A DNA stretch of 64,000 nt from the NCBI GenBank assembly GCA_946699065.1, contig CAMPDV010000212.1:310001-374000 (forward strand), in the 5' to 3' direction. Of this stretch, positions 50,207 to 61,731 are shown piece by piece (the first letter of the stretch is position 1; the number at the start of each line of letters is the position of its first letter). The position numbers and the translations under genes are program-made. Below the pieces are notes generated by a model. That model saw nothing but the letters and a program-made list of their open reading frames with translations. It was not told the origin of the DNA and ran no database searches. This DNA comes from Loxodes magnus (Eukaryota > Ciliophora > Karyorelictea > Loxodida > Loxodidae).

Positions 50207-51960
50207 ATGGCTTCTAAGAAATAACAGAACTTTGAACAAAATATTTAAACAGGAAAATTCTCTAAAAAATAAAAAAGCAAAATAATTACAATGAGTGAAA
50301 GTGAGAATTATGATTGATAAGACGAAAATTAACCACTTGGAAATCTAGAATTAAAAAAACTTCCGACACAAACTCAAATAGAAATATTATCTAAGTAATT
50401 AAAAGAGTTTATGTTCAAAAATAGATACCTCACTGATAAAGTAGAAAAACTAGAAAAATTAATAACGTCTTTACTTGAGAAACAATATTAATAATCATAA
50501 GAAATAGAAAACAAACTGGAACAAAGAATTCTTTAAATTTAATAATAAATTCAGGTAACGCCATTTTCGTTTTAACAGAATTAAACAGATCCTATAGAAA
50601 TAGAAAATGAAGCCTCAAATTAAAATAAACAGTAAACGTTTATTTAAAATAAGCAGTAAATTTAAATTAAATAAGTGTTACAGGAATAATAGTTTAAAAG
50701 AAGAATAAAATGTTATGCAATAAATAACACCAATGAAAATACTGCTATTAACTAAGCAAAATTTAAGTAAGAATAAATAAGATATTTTTAGAAAACTATT
50801 TAGGATATATCCAGAATAAAATGGCTGGCTTCAAGAATGGTTTTTTTACCACCTCCTCAGAGTAGGGGAGAAAACCTGAAGCATCATATCTAACCACGTC
50901 TTAGCTTTAACTAACCCACTCTTCTTCCTAAGATTTATTAGATCCTCAGAAAATAATTTTTGAAAACCTCTAAAAAATGCAAAATGATAATAACGAACTT
51001 TCCATACAACTTAATTCACTGAAAGAATAAATCTAATGCCTGATCAATAGCGTGAACACGCTAAGATAAGAAAATAGTAACTACAAGACTGAACTCAGCA
51101 ATCATCCTTAGTTATTAGAATTTAACTAGAGAATCAAGCAGACAGAAGAAAAATTAAACTAATTCGCTGAGATTACTGAGAGTCTGTTTCTAAAAAATCT
51201 CTCTCACAACGATCCTATGGATATAGAGCCAGCAATTCAACCAGCAAAAAGAAATAGAATGAAGGAAAAACCTAAATGCTGGTTCTGCAGAAAACCTGGT
51301 CATTTTGTAAGACAATGCTGGAAATATAAAAATAAACAAAATGAAGAGAATAAAAGAATTTAAAAAACATTGAATAAATTAAGCAGATTGTATGTTACTC
51401 AAGAGGGTAAAATTTATAGACTTAAGATAACAAACGTAAAAAATTAGTAAATCGGTCCTGAAGAAAATATATGATTTAGACCCTAGTAAATAATTGGAAA
51501 AGAACTAGATTTTAACCAAATCCCTATAATAAAACCTGGAGAAAAAAGTAATAGTCGATATGTAATAATGAAGCATAAGACAGAAGAAGACTATGAAGAA
51601 TATATCCAGAATACTTTTTTTAACATTTATAAACATTATATCAGTGATGATCCTAATGAAAGGTGGTATCACTTTAATTAATTATTATTATTATATCCAA
51701 CATAAAGCGGAAAAATTTATAGAAAAAAATTCTTTAATTCAAATCTTAATCCTTGGATAAATAATTAGGAACGCTACGTGCAAGATCAAAACTATTCAGA
51801 ATATTAAAGGATGGTGCATTAATGAAGTGCTACACCGCCTAACTAAGCTTAGTAGGAATTCAAGACAAACTAATGGAGATAAGCTGATAGAATAGGTCAG
51901 ATGGCTGACTACTAAAGCTTTAACAAAGTTTTTTAGCTTTCAACTTTTAATTTTATATAG
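50207..51960 (+). mobile_element. Gag-like zinc-knuckle element, copy D (best preserved)
   Basis: ATG 50207 opens a Gln-rich coiled-coil N-terminus (DKVEKLEKLITSLLEKQ). After one frame jump near 50,820 the second part has NELSIQLNSLKEQIQ, DPMDIEPAIQ, an intact CCHC knuckle CWFCRKPGHFVRQC, then SRLYVTQEGKIYRLK, EENI-W-FRPQ with Trp as TGA, NERWYHFNQLLLLYP and SGKIYRKKFF. After another one-base shift it ends GWCINEVLHRLTK. The order coiled coil, knuckle, conserved C-terminal part fits a Gag or LINE ORF1 nucleic-acid-binding protein. No RT, LTR or poly(A) is attached. Related copies lie at 10.0-10.8, 12.0-13.1 and 19.4-20.3 kb. Confidence 0.65.
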
Positions 51961-53739
51961 AAAATAAATAAAATTAAAAATATTATATGAAATGGATCAA
52001 TTATAATATTTAAGATTTTTATATAAAATTATTAAAAAAATTAAAATTTTAAAATTTTTATGTATTATCTTTTAAAATTCTTAAATTAAAATTATAAAAT
52101 AAAAAAAAAATAAAAAAAACATAAAACTAAATAAAACATAATTATCACTAATTTTATTAAAAATATTTAAAATTTTTTGTTAATTAAAATAGAGAATATT
52201 TATATTATTTTTTAGTATAATATTTTCATTTAGCGAAAGGAAAAAAATTAAAATTTCTTGAAATAAATTAGAATTTTTTTAGATAACATTTTTATTTTTC
52301 CAAATTTATATAGCTAGATACTAAAAAATTTATTCAAAATAAAAAATTATATATTTTATAAATCAAATTAAAATAAATACTTAAATTGAATTATTAAAGC
52401 AAGAATCCTGTTACTCTTAATTTCCAAAATTTTTAAAAACAAATTTGAGATATTAAAATTGTATATTTGATAGCATTAAAAATAGGAGACATAGCTAAGC
52501 AACTAAGAATTATAATTTTTTCACACTAAAGTAAATTTTTTAAAGTTATAGCTAAAAATTTAGAGAACATTTCGATAATTTTTAGATTTTGAAAATACAT
52601 CTAGAATCTAGAAATGCATAATGAATACAAACTTCGTTATGATTTTTTAAATAACATTAAATTTATTTATTTATCTACTATATCATATTAAAATATAATT
52701 GTTTATCGATATTTTTTGTTATTATTATTTGATAAAGTTAGATAAACTTATTTTTTCATTAGTATAATTATTAGACTCATCACTTTGACTTTCTACTTAT
52801 AATTTTTCTTGTTGTCAGTTTTTCATAAGGATGCTTAAAAAATTAGTCAATTGGAAATAAATTAATAGGAGGCTTTTAATTAGTTAAAAATACACCGAAG
52901 ATCCCTTTTAAGTAAAATATCTTATTCATAAAATTAAATTTTAAATCTATACAAAAATAATATTTCACTATTAAAATAGCTATTTAATTAAAAAGATTTA
53001 ATCTAATTTAGTAATTAAGTGACAAAAATACATTAATTCAGCTTTCTTATTTATTTTTTCTAATTAAGTTTGTTTAATATACTTTTGTTTAATAAATTAC
53101 ACTAAATCCATAAAACCAATAAAAATTTTGAGAAAGGTATTAAAATAATCGAAAAAACAATAAATTTTATTTTTTAGTTAAAGATGAAAAATAATATTAT
53201 ATAAAGTTATTTTAAATTTCTTAATGTCATAGTTAAATAAATAGCAGGTAGAACTAAAATTTAAATATATTAGCATAAGAATATTTAATGCACTGGTTTT
53301 CTATAATCATTCTATTTAATTGTGCTTGTAAGAAATATAAGAGATAGCTATCAACTGATGCTTCTTTAGTCTTATTGAATAATCTATTAACTGATCTATA
53401 TTACATTTCCTAAATCCTAAACTCCAACTCTTCCATCTAAAATATTGTATTATATTACCACTTAATACGATGGCTTTTTCAAGTAACCAGTGGATAAAAT
53501 TCAGGTTTACCGTCAAAATAGATAGTTCAAAGCAGAAACATGAAAATAGATAAAAATAAAAATAACTTCCAATTATTGGCATGATGCTAGATGTTACTTA
53601 TGCTCTTTTAAAATTATAATAGTGAATATTACCTCGATTTAAAGCATCTGCTAATACTTAAATTCAGAGTCGTTTCTTATATAAATCAATTTTATAATTG
53701 ATATAAAATCCATTGAAAATAAGTGATAATTCTAGCTAG
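51961..53739. other. AT-rich spacer with one weak minus-strand ORF
   Basis: Mostly A/T. A minus-strand ATG frame at 53,582-53,316 (begins MPIIGSYFYFYLFSCF, with several TGG Trp codons) is open even under the standard code. It has no recognisable domain, so I do not call it a gene. Confidence 0.4.
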
Positions 53740-56680
53740 ACTTTGAGCTCTGATCTAGTTCTCAAAAGAAGTCTAAGTATCAAAAAGCTGAAGAAGTAAA
53801 AAGACTGAAATAAGAACTTATAGTTAAGACTTAGTTATAATCGAGTGCTCTGATCTAGTTTTCAAAATAAGTCTGAGTTGAGTTAAAATCGAAGAATTTA
53901 AAAAACTGAAAGATTAACTTATAGTTAAGACTCTGTTCGTCTTAAGAGCTATAATCTAGTTCTTAAAATAAGACTAAAATCTGAAAAATTTGAAAGTAGA
54001 AGTTTATATAAGATTCCATTCTACTTAAGAGCATGCTCAAATAATTAAAAAAATCTATGTACCAAAAGCTGAAGAAGTTAAAAGACTGAAATTAAAACTT
54101 TGAGTTTAGTATCTACTCATCTTAAGAACTCTGATCTAGTTCTCTAAATAAGTCTGAGTATCGAAAAGCTGATGAAGTTAAAATACTGAAATAACATCTT
54201 TGAGCGAAGACTCCGATTCTCTTTAGAACCTTTCGCAATATGAAAATAAGTATGATTAACATATTGCTGACCAACTATTAAAACTGTAGACTTTAAGTAA
54301 AGACTCAGATATACTTTAGAGCTCTTATCGAGTTCCTAAAATTAGTCTGAGTATCGAAAAGATGATGAAGTTAAACTACAGAAATAGAAAATATGAGAGA
54401 AGACTCCGATATTTTTTGAGCTCTGAAATAGTTTATAAAGCAATTCAGAGTTACGTTAAGCTGAAAATCTTAAAAAACTGAATCAAGATTTTTGTGAATA
54501 GAAACAGAAATACTTAATAGCTCTGATCTAATTATAAAAAGAGTATGATAGAGGTAAAACTTAAGAAATTAAAAACTAAAAAACGGTCTTTAAGCTTAGA
54601 ATCCGATATATTTTAGAGATCTGAACTAGTTCCAAAAAATTAAAAATATCGAAAAAGCTAATGATGTTAAAGTACTGAAATAAATCTTTGAGTTAAGACT
54701 CAGATAATCGTGCGTTCGGCACTAGATCTAAAAAATCTGACAAACATATTGCTGATAAACTTAAAAAACTGTTAACAGACTTTAAGTAAAGAATCCGTCA
54801 TACATAGGAGCTATGATCTTTTACTCAAATTTAATCTGAATATCGAAAGTGCTGAAATATTAAAAGACTGAAAGAAGAACTTTGAGTTTGGAATCGGTTT
54901 TCCTTGAGAGTACTGATCAAGTTCTCAAAAAATCTGAGTAAAGTTAAAGCTGAAGAACTAAAATACTGTAAGAAGAACTATAAGATTCAAATCCGTTTCC
55001 ATTGAGAGCTCTGATAATAATAAAAATCAATCTGAATATCGAAAGTGCTGAAGCACTAAAAGATTAAAGAAGAATTTTAAGTTTGGAATCCGTTAATCCT
55101 TATGAACTCTGATACTGTTCTCAAAAAAGTCTGGGTAGAGATTAAGCTATAGAACTGTAAGACTGTAAGAAAATCTTTAAGTTTGGAGGCCATTATCCTT
55201 GAAGCTCTTATCCAATTCTCAAAAAACAAACAGATAAATGTAAAGTTTAGAACTGTAAGACTGTAAGATGAAATTTAAGTTTTGAGTCAGTTTTCAAAGA
55301 GAGCTCTGATCAAGTTCAATAATTAAAAATGAGAAGTTAAAGTGCTTAAATATTAAAATTCTGTAAGAGAAACTTTAAGATTGCAAACCGTTATCATTGC
55401 GTGCTCGGATCTCTTTCTATAGTTATATCTGAATTTCGAAGGTGCTGAAACAAATATAGATTGGCAGAAAAACTTTAAGTTAGGAATCCGCTTTCCTTTA
55501 GATTTGTTCAAATCCTGCCATTGAACTGAGAATCGAGATTACTTAAATATTAAGAATCTGTAAGAGAAACTTTAAGTTTAAAATCCGTTAATCGTATATA
55601 GCTCTAATCAAGTTATTAAAATTTGAACTTAGAATCGAATGTGCTGAAATATTAAAAATCTGTTAGAGAAACTTAAGTTTGGAATCCGTTAATCCTTATG
55701 AACTCTGATACTGTTCTCAAAAAAGTCTGGGTAGAGATTAAGCTATAGAACTGTAAGACTTTAAGAAGAACTTTAAGATTGCAATCCGTTATCCTTGCGA
55801 GTTCGGATCTTTACCTTAAATTTAATCTCAATATACAAAGTGCTGAAATACTAAAAATCTATAAGATGAACTTTAAGTTAGGAATACGTTAATACTTGAA
55901 AACTCTGATCCAGTTCTCCAAATTTGAACTGAGAATCGAAAACGCTAAGTACTATAAGACTGTAAGAAGAACTTTAAGTTTGGAATCCGTTATCCGCGAG
56001 AGTTCAAATCAAGTTCTCCAAATTTACTCTGAGAAGCGAAAGTGCTCAAATACAAAAAGACAATAAGAAAAACTTTAAGTTTGGAATCCGTTATCCCTGC
56101 GAGCTCGGATTTCTTTCTATAGTTATATCTGAATACCGAAAGTGCGGAAATTACAAAATGACTTTAAGAAGAACTTTAAGTTTTGAATCCGTTATCCTTG
56201 ATAGTTCTGATCTATCTCTCAAAAAAAGTCTGGGTAGAGGTAAAGCTAAAGAACAGTAAGAATTTAAGAAGTATTTTAAGATTGGAATCTGTTATCCTTG
56301 ATACCTCTGATCAAGTTCTCCTAAAAAGTAAGAGTTACGAATTAGCTTAAGTACTTAAAGAATGAAAATACAACTTATTTTATAGACTCCGTTTCACTTG
56401 AGATCTTTGGTTTAGTTCTAAAAATTTTGTCGGGATATAGTTGTAAAACATAAAAATTGAAAGAAGAACTTTGACTAAAAACTCCATTCTGTTTCATATT
56501 TATTTCCAGTTCTTAAATTATTAGTAATAAATTTTAAAAGCGGAAGATTTTAAGGTTGAACATTGAGTTTAAAAATGTTTCTGCTTGATAGCTTTGGTCT
56601 AGTTCTCGAAATGAGTCTATTTAGTGATATAGCTGAAGTTCCTAGAAGATTTTAAGTAGGACTTTGAATAAAAGGTCCTT
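53740..56680. repeat. Degenerate tandem array, about 99 bp units, about 30 copies
   Basis: Each unit repeats a theme like GAGCTCTGATCTAGTTCTC, ...AGTCTGAGTATCGAAA, AGCTGAAGAAGTTAAAAGAC and AGAACTTTAAGTTTGGAATC, with many point changes and small indels. The left part (to about 54.8 kb) ends units with GACTCCGAT-like sequence, the right part with GGAATCCGTTATCCTT, so there are two subfamilies. Segments at 55,081-55,168 and 55,677-55,764 are almost identical, 596 bases apart, which equals six units and fixes the period at about 99. No consistent reading frame runs through the units. Confidence 0.85.
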
Positions 56681-57276
56681 TCTGCTCTTTCTAAGGATTT
56701 TCACACTCTCATTCCTTTTACCATATTCTTACTTAAGATTTCTGAGAAATGTAAAATAATTTCATTTGTTTGCATTTCTTCTTGAAAGAGTCTTTGGTTG
56801 TAGTTCTTTTCTTCTAAAATTTTTTAAATTTTTAAATTTTTCTCTTTTAGCAGTTCCGAGCTTCGTATTCTCGTCTATTTTTTTCTCATTCTTTTCTTCC
56901 TACATTCTAAAGATTTTAAAAGAGCTTTAGTCTTAGTAAATGTTCTAACTTAGCTACTTTTTTTGATATTAAGATTAGTTAAAGATTGTGTCCCTTTTTT
57001 AGTGCATTGCTCCTAGTAGTTTTTAAAGATTTTAGGATAGAGATGTTTTTGTTATTTATAGAATAAAAAATGTGATTAAGTTGTAAAGCTGGTTGGTTTT
57101 TTAAATTTAGCAAAATGTATTGGTGCGGATTGTAGATAGGTACTTGATATAAGAGGTTAATATTGTAGTATGTATGTAATGATAGATATTTGAATTTATA
57201 ATGGTTAATTATAATTTTTGATGGTAACTGTTATAAATTACCTTTATAAGCTTTTTTAATCTAAATAATAATAAAA
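56681..57276. other. Pyrimidine-rich then G/T-rich flank upstream of the RING-Kelch gene
   Basis: T/C-rich to about 57,000, then G/T-rich on the plus strand (57,110-57,240). It probably holds the promoter of the next gene. No motif is recognisable. Confidence 0.4.
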
Positions 57277-58717
57277 ATGTAAGCGTTACCAAAATGCTTA
57301 ATCTGCTAAGAAGATTACAACTTAACTAATGCTCTTCCAACTGTCTTACCTTGTGGACATATTTACTGTGGTTTGTGTTTGAATACTCAGTTCTGATTAT
57401 AAGGCATAATGTAATGTCCTATTTGTTAAAAAGGATTCCATTTTAGATTTGAAGACTTACCTTAAGAAAGTGATTTAATAAGAATGATATTTTAAAACTA
57501 ATAATACATATAAAAGATTTAAGATGCTAGATAGAAATTAAAAGAGATAAGGAAGTAAATTATGCAAAAATCTAAAACCATTACAACCAAATTATCTAAC
57601 ATTACTAATACTCTCATTATACCATATACTAATATCATCCAATACCATTAACTACAACTAATAACACTAAAATATTATACAATCATCCTAATTCCCTATT
57701 TACTAATATCTAAAACCAACTCAAATCCAAACTATAACAGTCTAACTATATTCCACTATATAATCATCTTTAGTACTAAACCCTAAATTAACTTCAAATT
57801 ATATCACACAAATAAGAAACTAACTATAATACAATACTAAGTAACAACATTTAAACACTAAACAGACTAATTAACATAAACTAACCTAGTAGCAACATTT
57901 TATTCAATCTAACTATATTCACTTTTTTAATTACCATATTTAAAAATTAAGTTTATTTAACATTTAAACTGAGTAATTACGATAAGTCTAAGTTTAAATT
58001 ATAATTCCAGACTATAGTTAAAGTATAGAATATTAAAATAAGTTATATTTAATTGGAGGAATTAACTAATAATAAAATAAAGGAATAAAAGAAACTTGAT
58101 AGTTCGATTTCGAAAGTAATAATACAAAACTTAGTGATCTAAATGAGGGAAGATATTATTTTGGATTAGCAGCAGCTTAAAATTATCTTTATGTGGTTGG
58201 AGGAGGTACTAATATAAATAAAATGTTATAATCAGTAGAAAAGTTAAAGATAGGAAACTAAAGTAAATGATAAAAATGCTCTTAATTTTCATTCCTAATA
58301 GTTTGGTAAACTTTAGTAGTAGATAAAGATGAATTAAACATTTATTCAATTGGAGGTGGAGATTAGAAAGTATAAACTTTAAAAGATATATGAAAGTATA
58401 ACATATAGAATGATAGATGGAGTAAGTAAAATTTGAATCTTCCTGAAGCTGTTGCTTGTCCTATAATTTCTTTAGAACCTTTTGTCATATTTGGAGGTTT
58501 AAAAAATTGTTCTACAGAAGAATTTTCAAGAAGAATATATAAAAGAAACAAAGAATAATGGCAATAAAGTTAAATTTTTAAAGATGTTGCAGTTTTAACG
58601 GAGATGAAAATAAGAGGTATCTATGGATATGTTTTTGGTTATGAATAGGAAAGAGTTTCAATAATGAGGATTGATTTAGAAAAGTTGAGTTATAGAAGTG
58701 TTAAAGGGGATAACTGA
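57277..58717 (+). CDS. RING finger-Kelch protein, probable E3 ubiquitin ligase
   Basis: ATG 57277 gives an N-terminal RING: CLICQEDYNL, VLPCGHIYCGLCL, MQCPICQKGF, with all eight Cys/His ligands in C3HC4 order. A helical segment (RQKLKEIRKQIMQ) and a Gln/Asn/Thr-rich, A/C-rich linker follow. After a frame change between about 57,540 and 57,650 come Kelch repeats: NKLYLIGGINQQ, NYLYVVGGGTN, IYSIGGGDQ, LKDI-W-KYNIQNDRWSK, FVIFGGLKN. TGA sits at Kelch Trp positions. RING domains recruit E2 enzymes and Kelch propellers usually bind the substrate. The stop is taken as the TGA after SVKGDN, though it could lie further down. Confidence 0.75.
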
Positions 58718-59259
58718 GATAATAATAATATTGATATGATTAATATTATTGATAATAAATATAGTTTTATATGTAAGTAGTTTAAATATCTATAGTAAAT
58801 ATGTTACTACTTATTAATATGGTTAATCTATACTTATTAATGTTGTATTTTTATAAGTTTTTTTGTATGTTTAAGTGTATATATGATGTTGATATGGTAA
58901 TGTAGTTATAGCTATATAGTTGACAATAAAGATTATTTTCCTTACTAGCTCTTTTTAAAGCTGAAATAAATAAAGAATCAAATTTTATCTGAACATCTTT
59001 AAAAATCTATTATTCAAATATTATCATTATTCAGATACTAACATACAGCTTATAACATACCAAAACATATTCAACAATGTCAAAAAACTATCTTTAATAT
59101 ATCCTTATATTTAAATTATACAAGTACAGATTACTATTTATCTAATCAAAACTATAATCAAATTATCATTAACCTATATCTAAATACAAGTCATTATTAC
59201 TATCATACACTCTAAAATACATACTACCAACTACTAAACTTTCCTATACACATATATCA
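58718..59259. other. G/T-rich then A/C-rich intergenic segment
   Basis: The plus strand is G/T-rich to about 58,920 and then A/C-rich to about 59,270. No gene seen. Confidence 0.4.
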
Positions 59260-61731
59260 AATCAGGCCATTATATTTCAGGGTTCTCTCGATCAATACCA
59301 GAATCTAACTAGGGTGCTGAAATCCAAGTCTAAGAGTAATCCTGCCTCTACGTCGTTAATCTGGTTAGGAATTGGAAAGACCTGAAGACATGACTGAGAC
59401 AAATTATATCTTTAAGTATAAAATTAAATTCTATTGTGAAATTTGGCACAAGAATTGGATTTTATTCTATTCCCTTTTAACTTTAGCCTTCGGAAAGAAA
59501 TACAAAAATTTTGAGAGTAAAGGTAATAAATTTTTATTTAAAAAACTGAGAAAAAAGTGACCAAAGAGATCAGATGAAGCAAGAAATATTTCTAGACTAT
59601 TTTAAAATCCAAATTTGGTTTTTTTATTAATCGTGGTGAACCTAATAAAGGTAGAATCACGTTTATTTATTTATCTTTAGAAACGTTCTCATCAGATTAT
59701 TAAATACTAGCCTCCTTATACTTAGAAGATAAAGCTTCCCTTTTAAATTTAGTCTTCTAGGTAGCATTCAAATTAATACTTACTTCTGTGATATTTGATT
59801 TTAACTTAGAAAAAGATGCAAGAGAGTAGAATTTACATAATTAAAATTTTAAGTTGTCTAAAAATAGTGTAATATATTACTTAGTAGCACATGAAGGTTA
59901 ATTGAACCAGCTAAATATTATGAATAATCCTTGAATTAAATTAAAAGTTCTGAAGAGCCCGACTAGAGAGTAAAGATCTCCTAATGGCAGTGTATCAGGA
60001 AAAATATTGAGACCTTTGGCCTTACGAAAAGGCTCTGATGTAGTAAAATATATTCCTGATATTGATATTTTTGTAAGAAGAGGAGTGGTCACTGGAGATA
60101 ATCCTTTTGAATTCATAAATTATGGAGTAAAAGCGTTATAGATTTGTCTTTCTGTTTAAATTAGACTTTTCAACAGTGCTCTATGATCTTAAAACAAGTC
60201 TGAAAGTTCACATTTATCTTTCGAATTAAAAGCATCTTGTTGAGAAGTGATGATATGGTTAGTTTCCTCCATCAATCTAGGGTGAAAATTAAAATCTTAA
60301 TTTTTATGAAGAAAATAAAAAAATTCCCTATATAACTGATTTGGCAGGTTCTTAACTAAAGTATATTTATCCTATATAAAATGTATATAGGATAATTTAA
60401 AGTTCCAACAATTAACAGTGATAAATGCTTTAAATGTGGAAGATGCTACCTTATTATCTAGATTTCGGGTATCAGTCAATAAAATTAAAAATTTCTTAGT
60501 TTTTCTGAAATATTCATTAAGATAACGCAAAATGTTCTCATACTAAGCTGTATGGTCAGTGGAAGAAACAATTTGGACGGTTCCAAAAACATTTCCATAT
60601 AAGGCGTATAGGGAAGCAGAAATTAATCATGATTATCCGAAAAAACGTTTATAGCTTTATCCTACTTGGAACAAAAATGAAGGTTTACACTTAATTTTTA
60701 GTATTTAGATTTGAAATAAGAATGGTTACTTGGTTTTAAAGATAGAGTAATAACAATTTTATAACATAAGCTTCCTAATTTGATCATAAGTTATTAAGGA
60801 TTTAAATATATTAATTAAAAGTAGGTAAATTATTGTTTAAGGGTATAAAAATAAAGATTGGCCTTTAAAATTAATTGAATCAAATCTAAATAAATTAGGC
60901 GAAAAATAAAGTTTAACAAGTTTGGATTCAAAAATTAGATAGATATAACTTATATTAATTATTGAAATGATAGATAATTAATTAAATATATAGCTTTTAT
61001 CGTATAAAGAAAATAATCAGTTTAGTTTTATTGAATGTAATAATTATTAAGCTTTCTAAATTAAGCTTATATCTTATAAAAGTTAAAGATATCTTAAAAT
61101 CTTATTGATATAATTGCCTGGCTTATTCTATTTATCCTTAGACTAATTACACTTCAATATTTAAACTTTTATTTTAGTATTATTTAATTTCTAAACTTCA
61201 TTTCTGTTTCAGTATTAAGTTCCACTTACGAAGCAAATATATCTAGCATAGTTCTTTCCTTTAAATAAAAATCTGCTGACTTATTTTAATATCATGCTTT
61301 TAAGCTCTCCTTTACTTTTGTTTGACTGTAGTCGAATCTTACGAAAAAGCATTTTCTCCACTAAATTGCAAAAAAGTCTATCATTGATATTGAAAGGCAT
61401 AACTTTAAATCTAAATTTAAAGATTTCTTAGTCTAAATTTTAAGCATTTACTTACATTATTTGGTTACCTTAAACACCTTAAGCAAACTCATGGATTTAA
61501 AAAGCAAAAATAATTTTCCTAATTTTGTTTGCTGAAAGATATTAAGTTTCAGCTAAGAGTCAATAAAGCCAAAATTTTATACGAGACGCTAAATAAAAAT
61601 TTGAGAAAGAGCTTAGAAACTAGCTATCTAAAACGAATGCAAACGATGCTTTTCGTATTTATAAGGACAATAAGCTATTTTGGCTAAGAGGAGATAAAGA
61701 TGTTTTGCCATAAAGATAATAAATAGGATGA
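59260..61731 (+). CDS. Large protein of unknown function, paralogue of the 13.4 kb fragment
   Basis: A single uninterrupted plus-strand frame of about 820 codons ends at TGA 61729, with about 13 internal TGAs read as Trp. Its N-terminal 110 residues (LTRVLKSKSKS, RHD-W-DKL, KEIR-W-SKKYF) align with 13.57-13.88 kb, including two aligned TGAs. The rest is protein-like but unrecognised: VVKYIPDIDIFVRRGVV, ELKASC-W-EVMIWLVSS, SVEETIWTVPKTFPY, SLTSLDSKIRQIQLILII. The 13.4 kb copy has a RING-like finger just before the shared part. None is seen here, so the start may lie in an upstream exon and 59,260 is only where the frame becomes convincing. The end overlaps the next ORF by about 30 bases. Confidence 0.55.

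Noticed and set aside
53740-56680. Tandem array as a repeat-protein gene (LKKLKD-like helices per unit)
   Set aside because: Unit-length changes shift the frame between neighbours, and each unit carries TGA in varying frames. No frame stays protein-like across units.
53740-56680. CRISPR-like repeat-spacer array
   Set aside because: Whole units are repeated with gradual divergence, with no constant repeat alternating with unique spacers, and the genome is eukaryotic.
57081-57102. Tetrahymena-type chromosome breakage sequence (GGTTGGTTT core)
   Set aside because: The 15-base consensus is not matched (extra or changed bases on the 5' side), and the genetic code argues against Tetrahymena.
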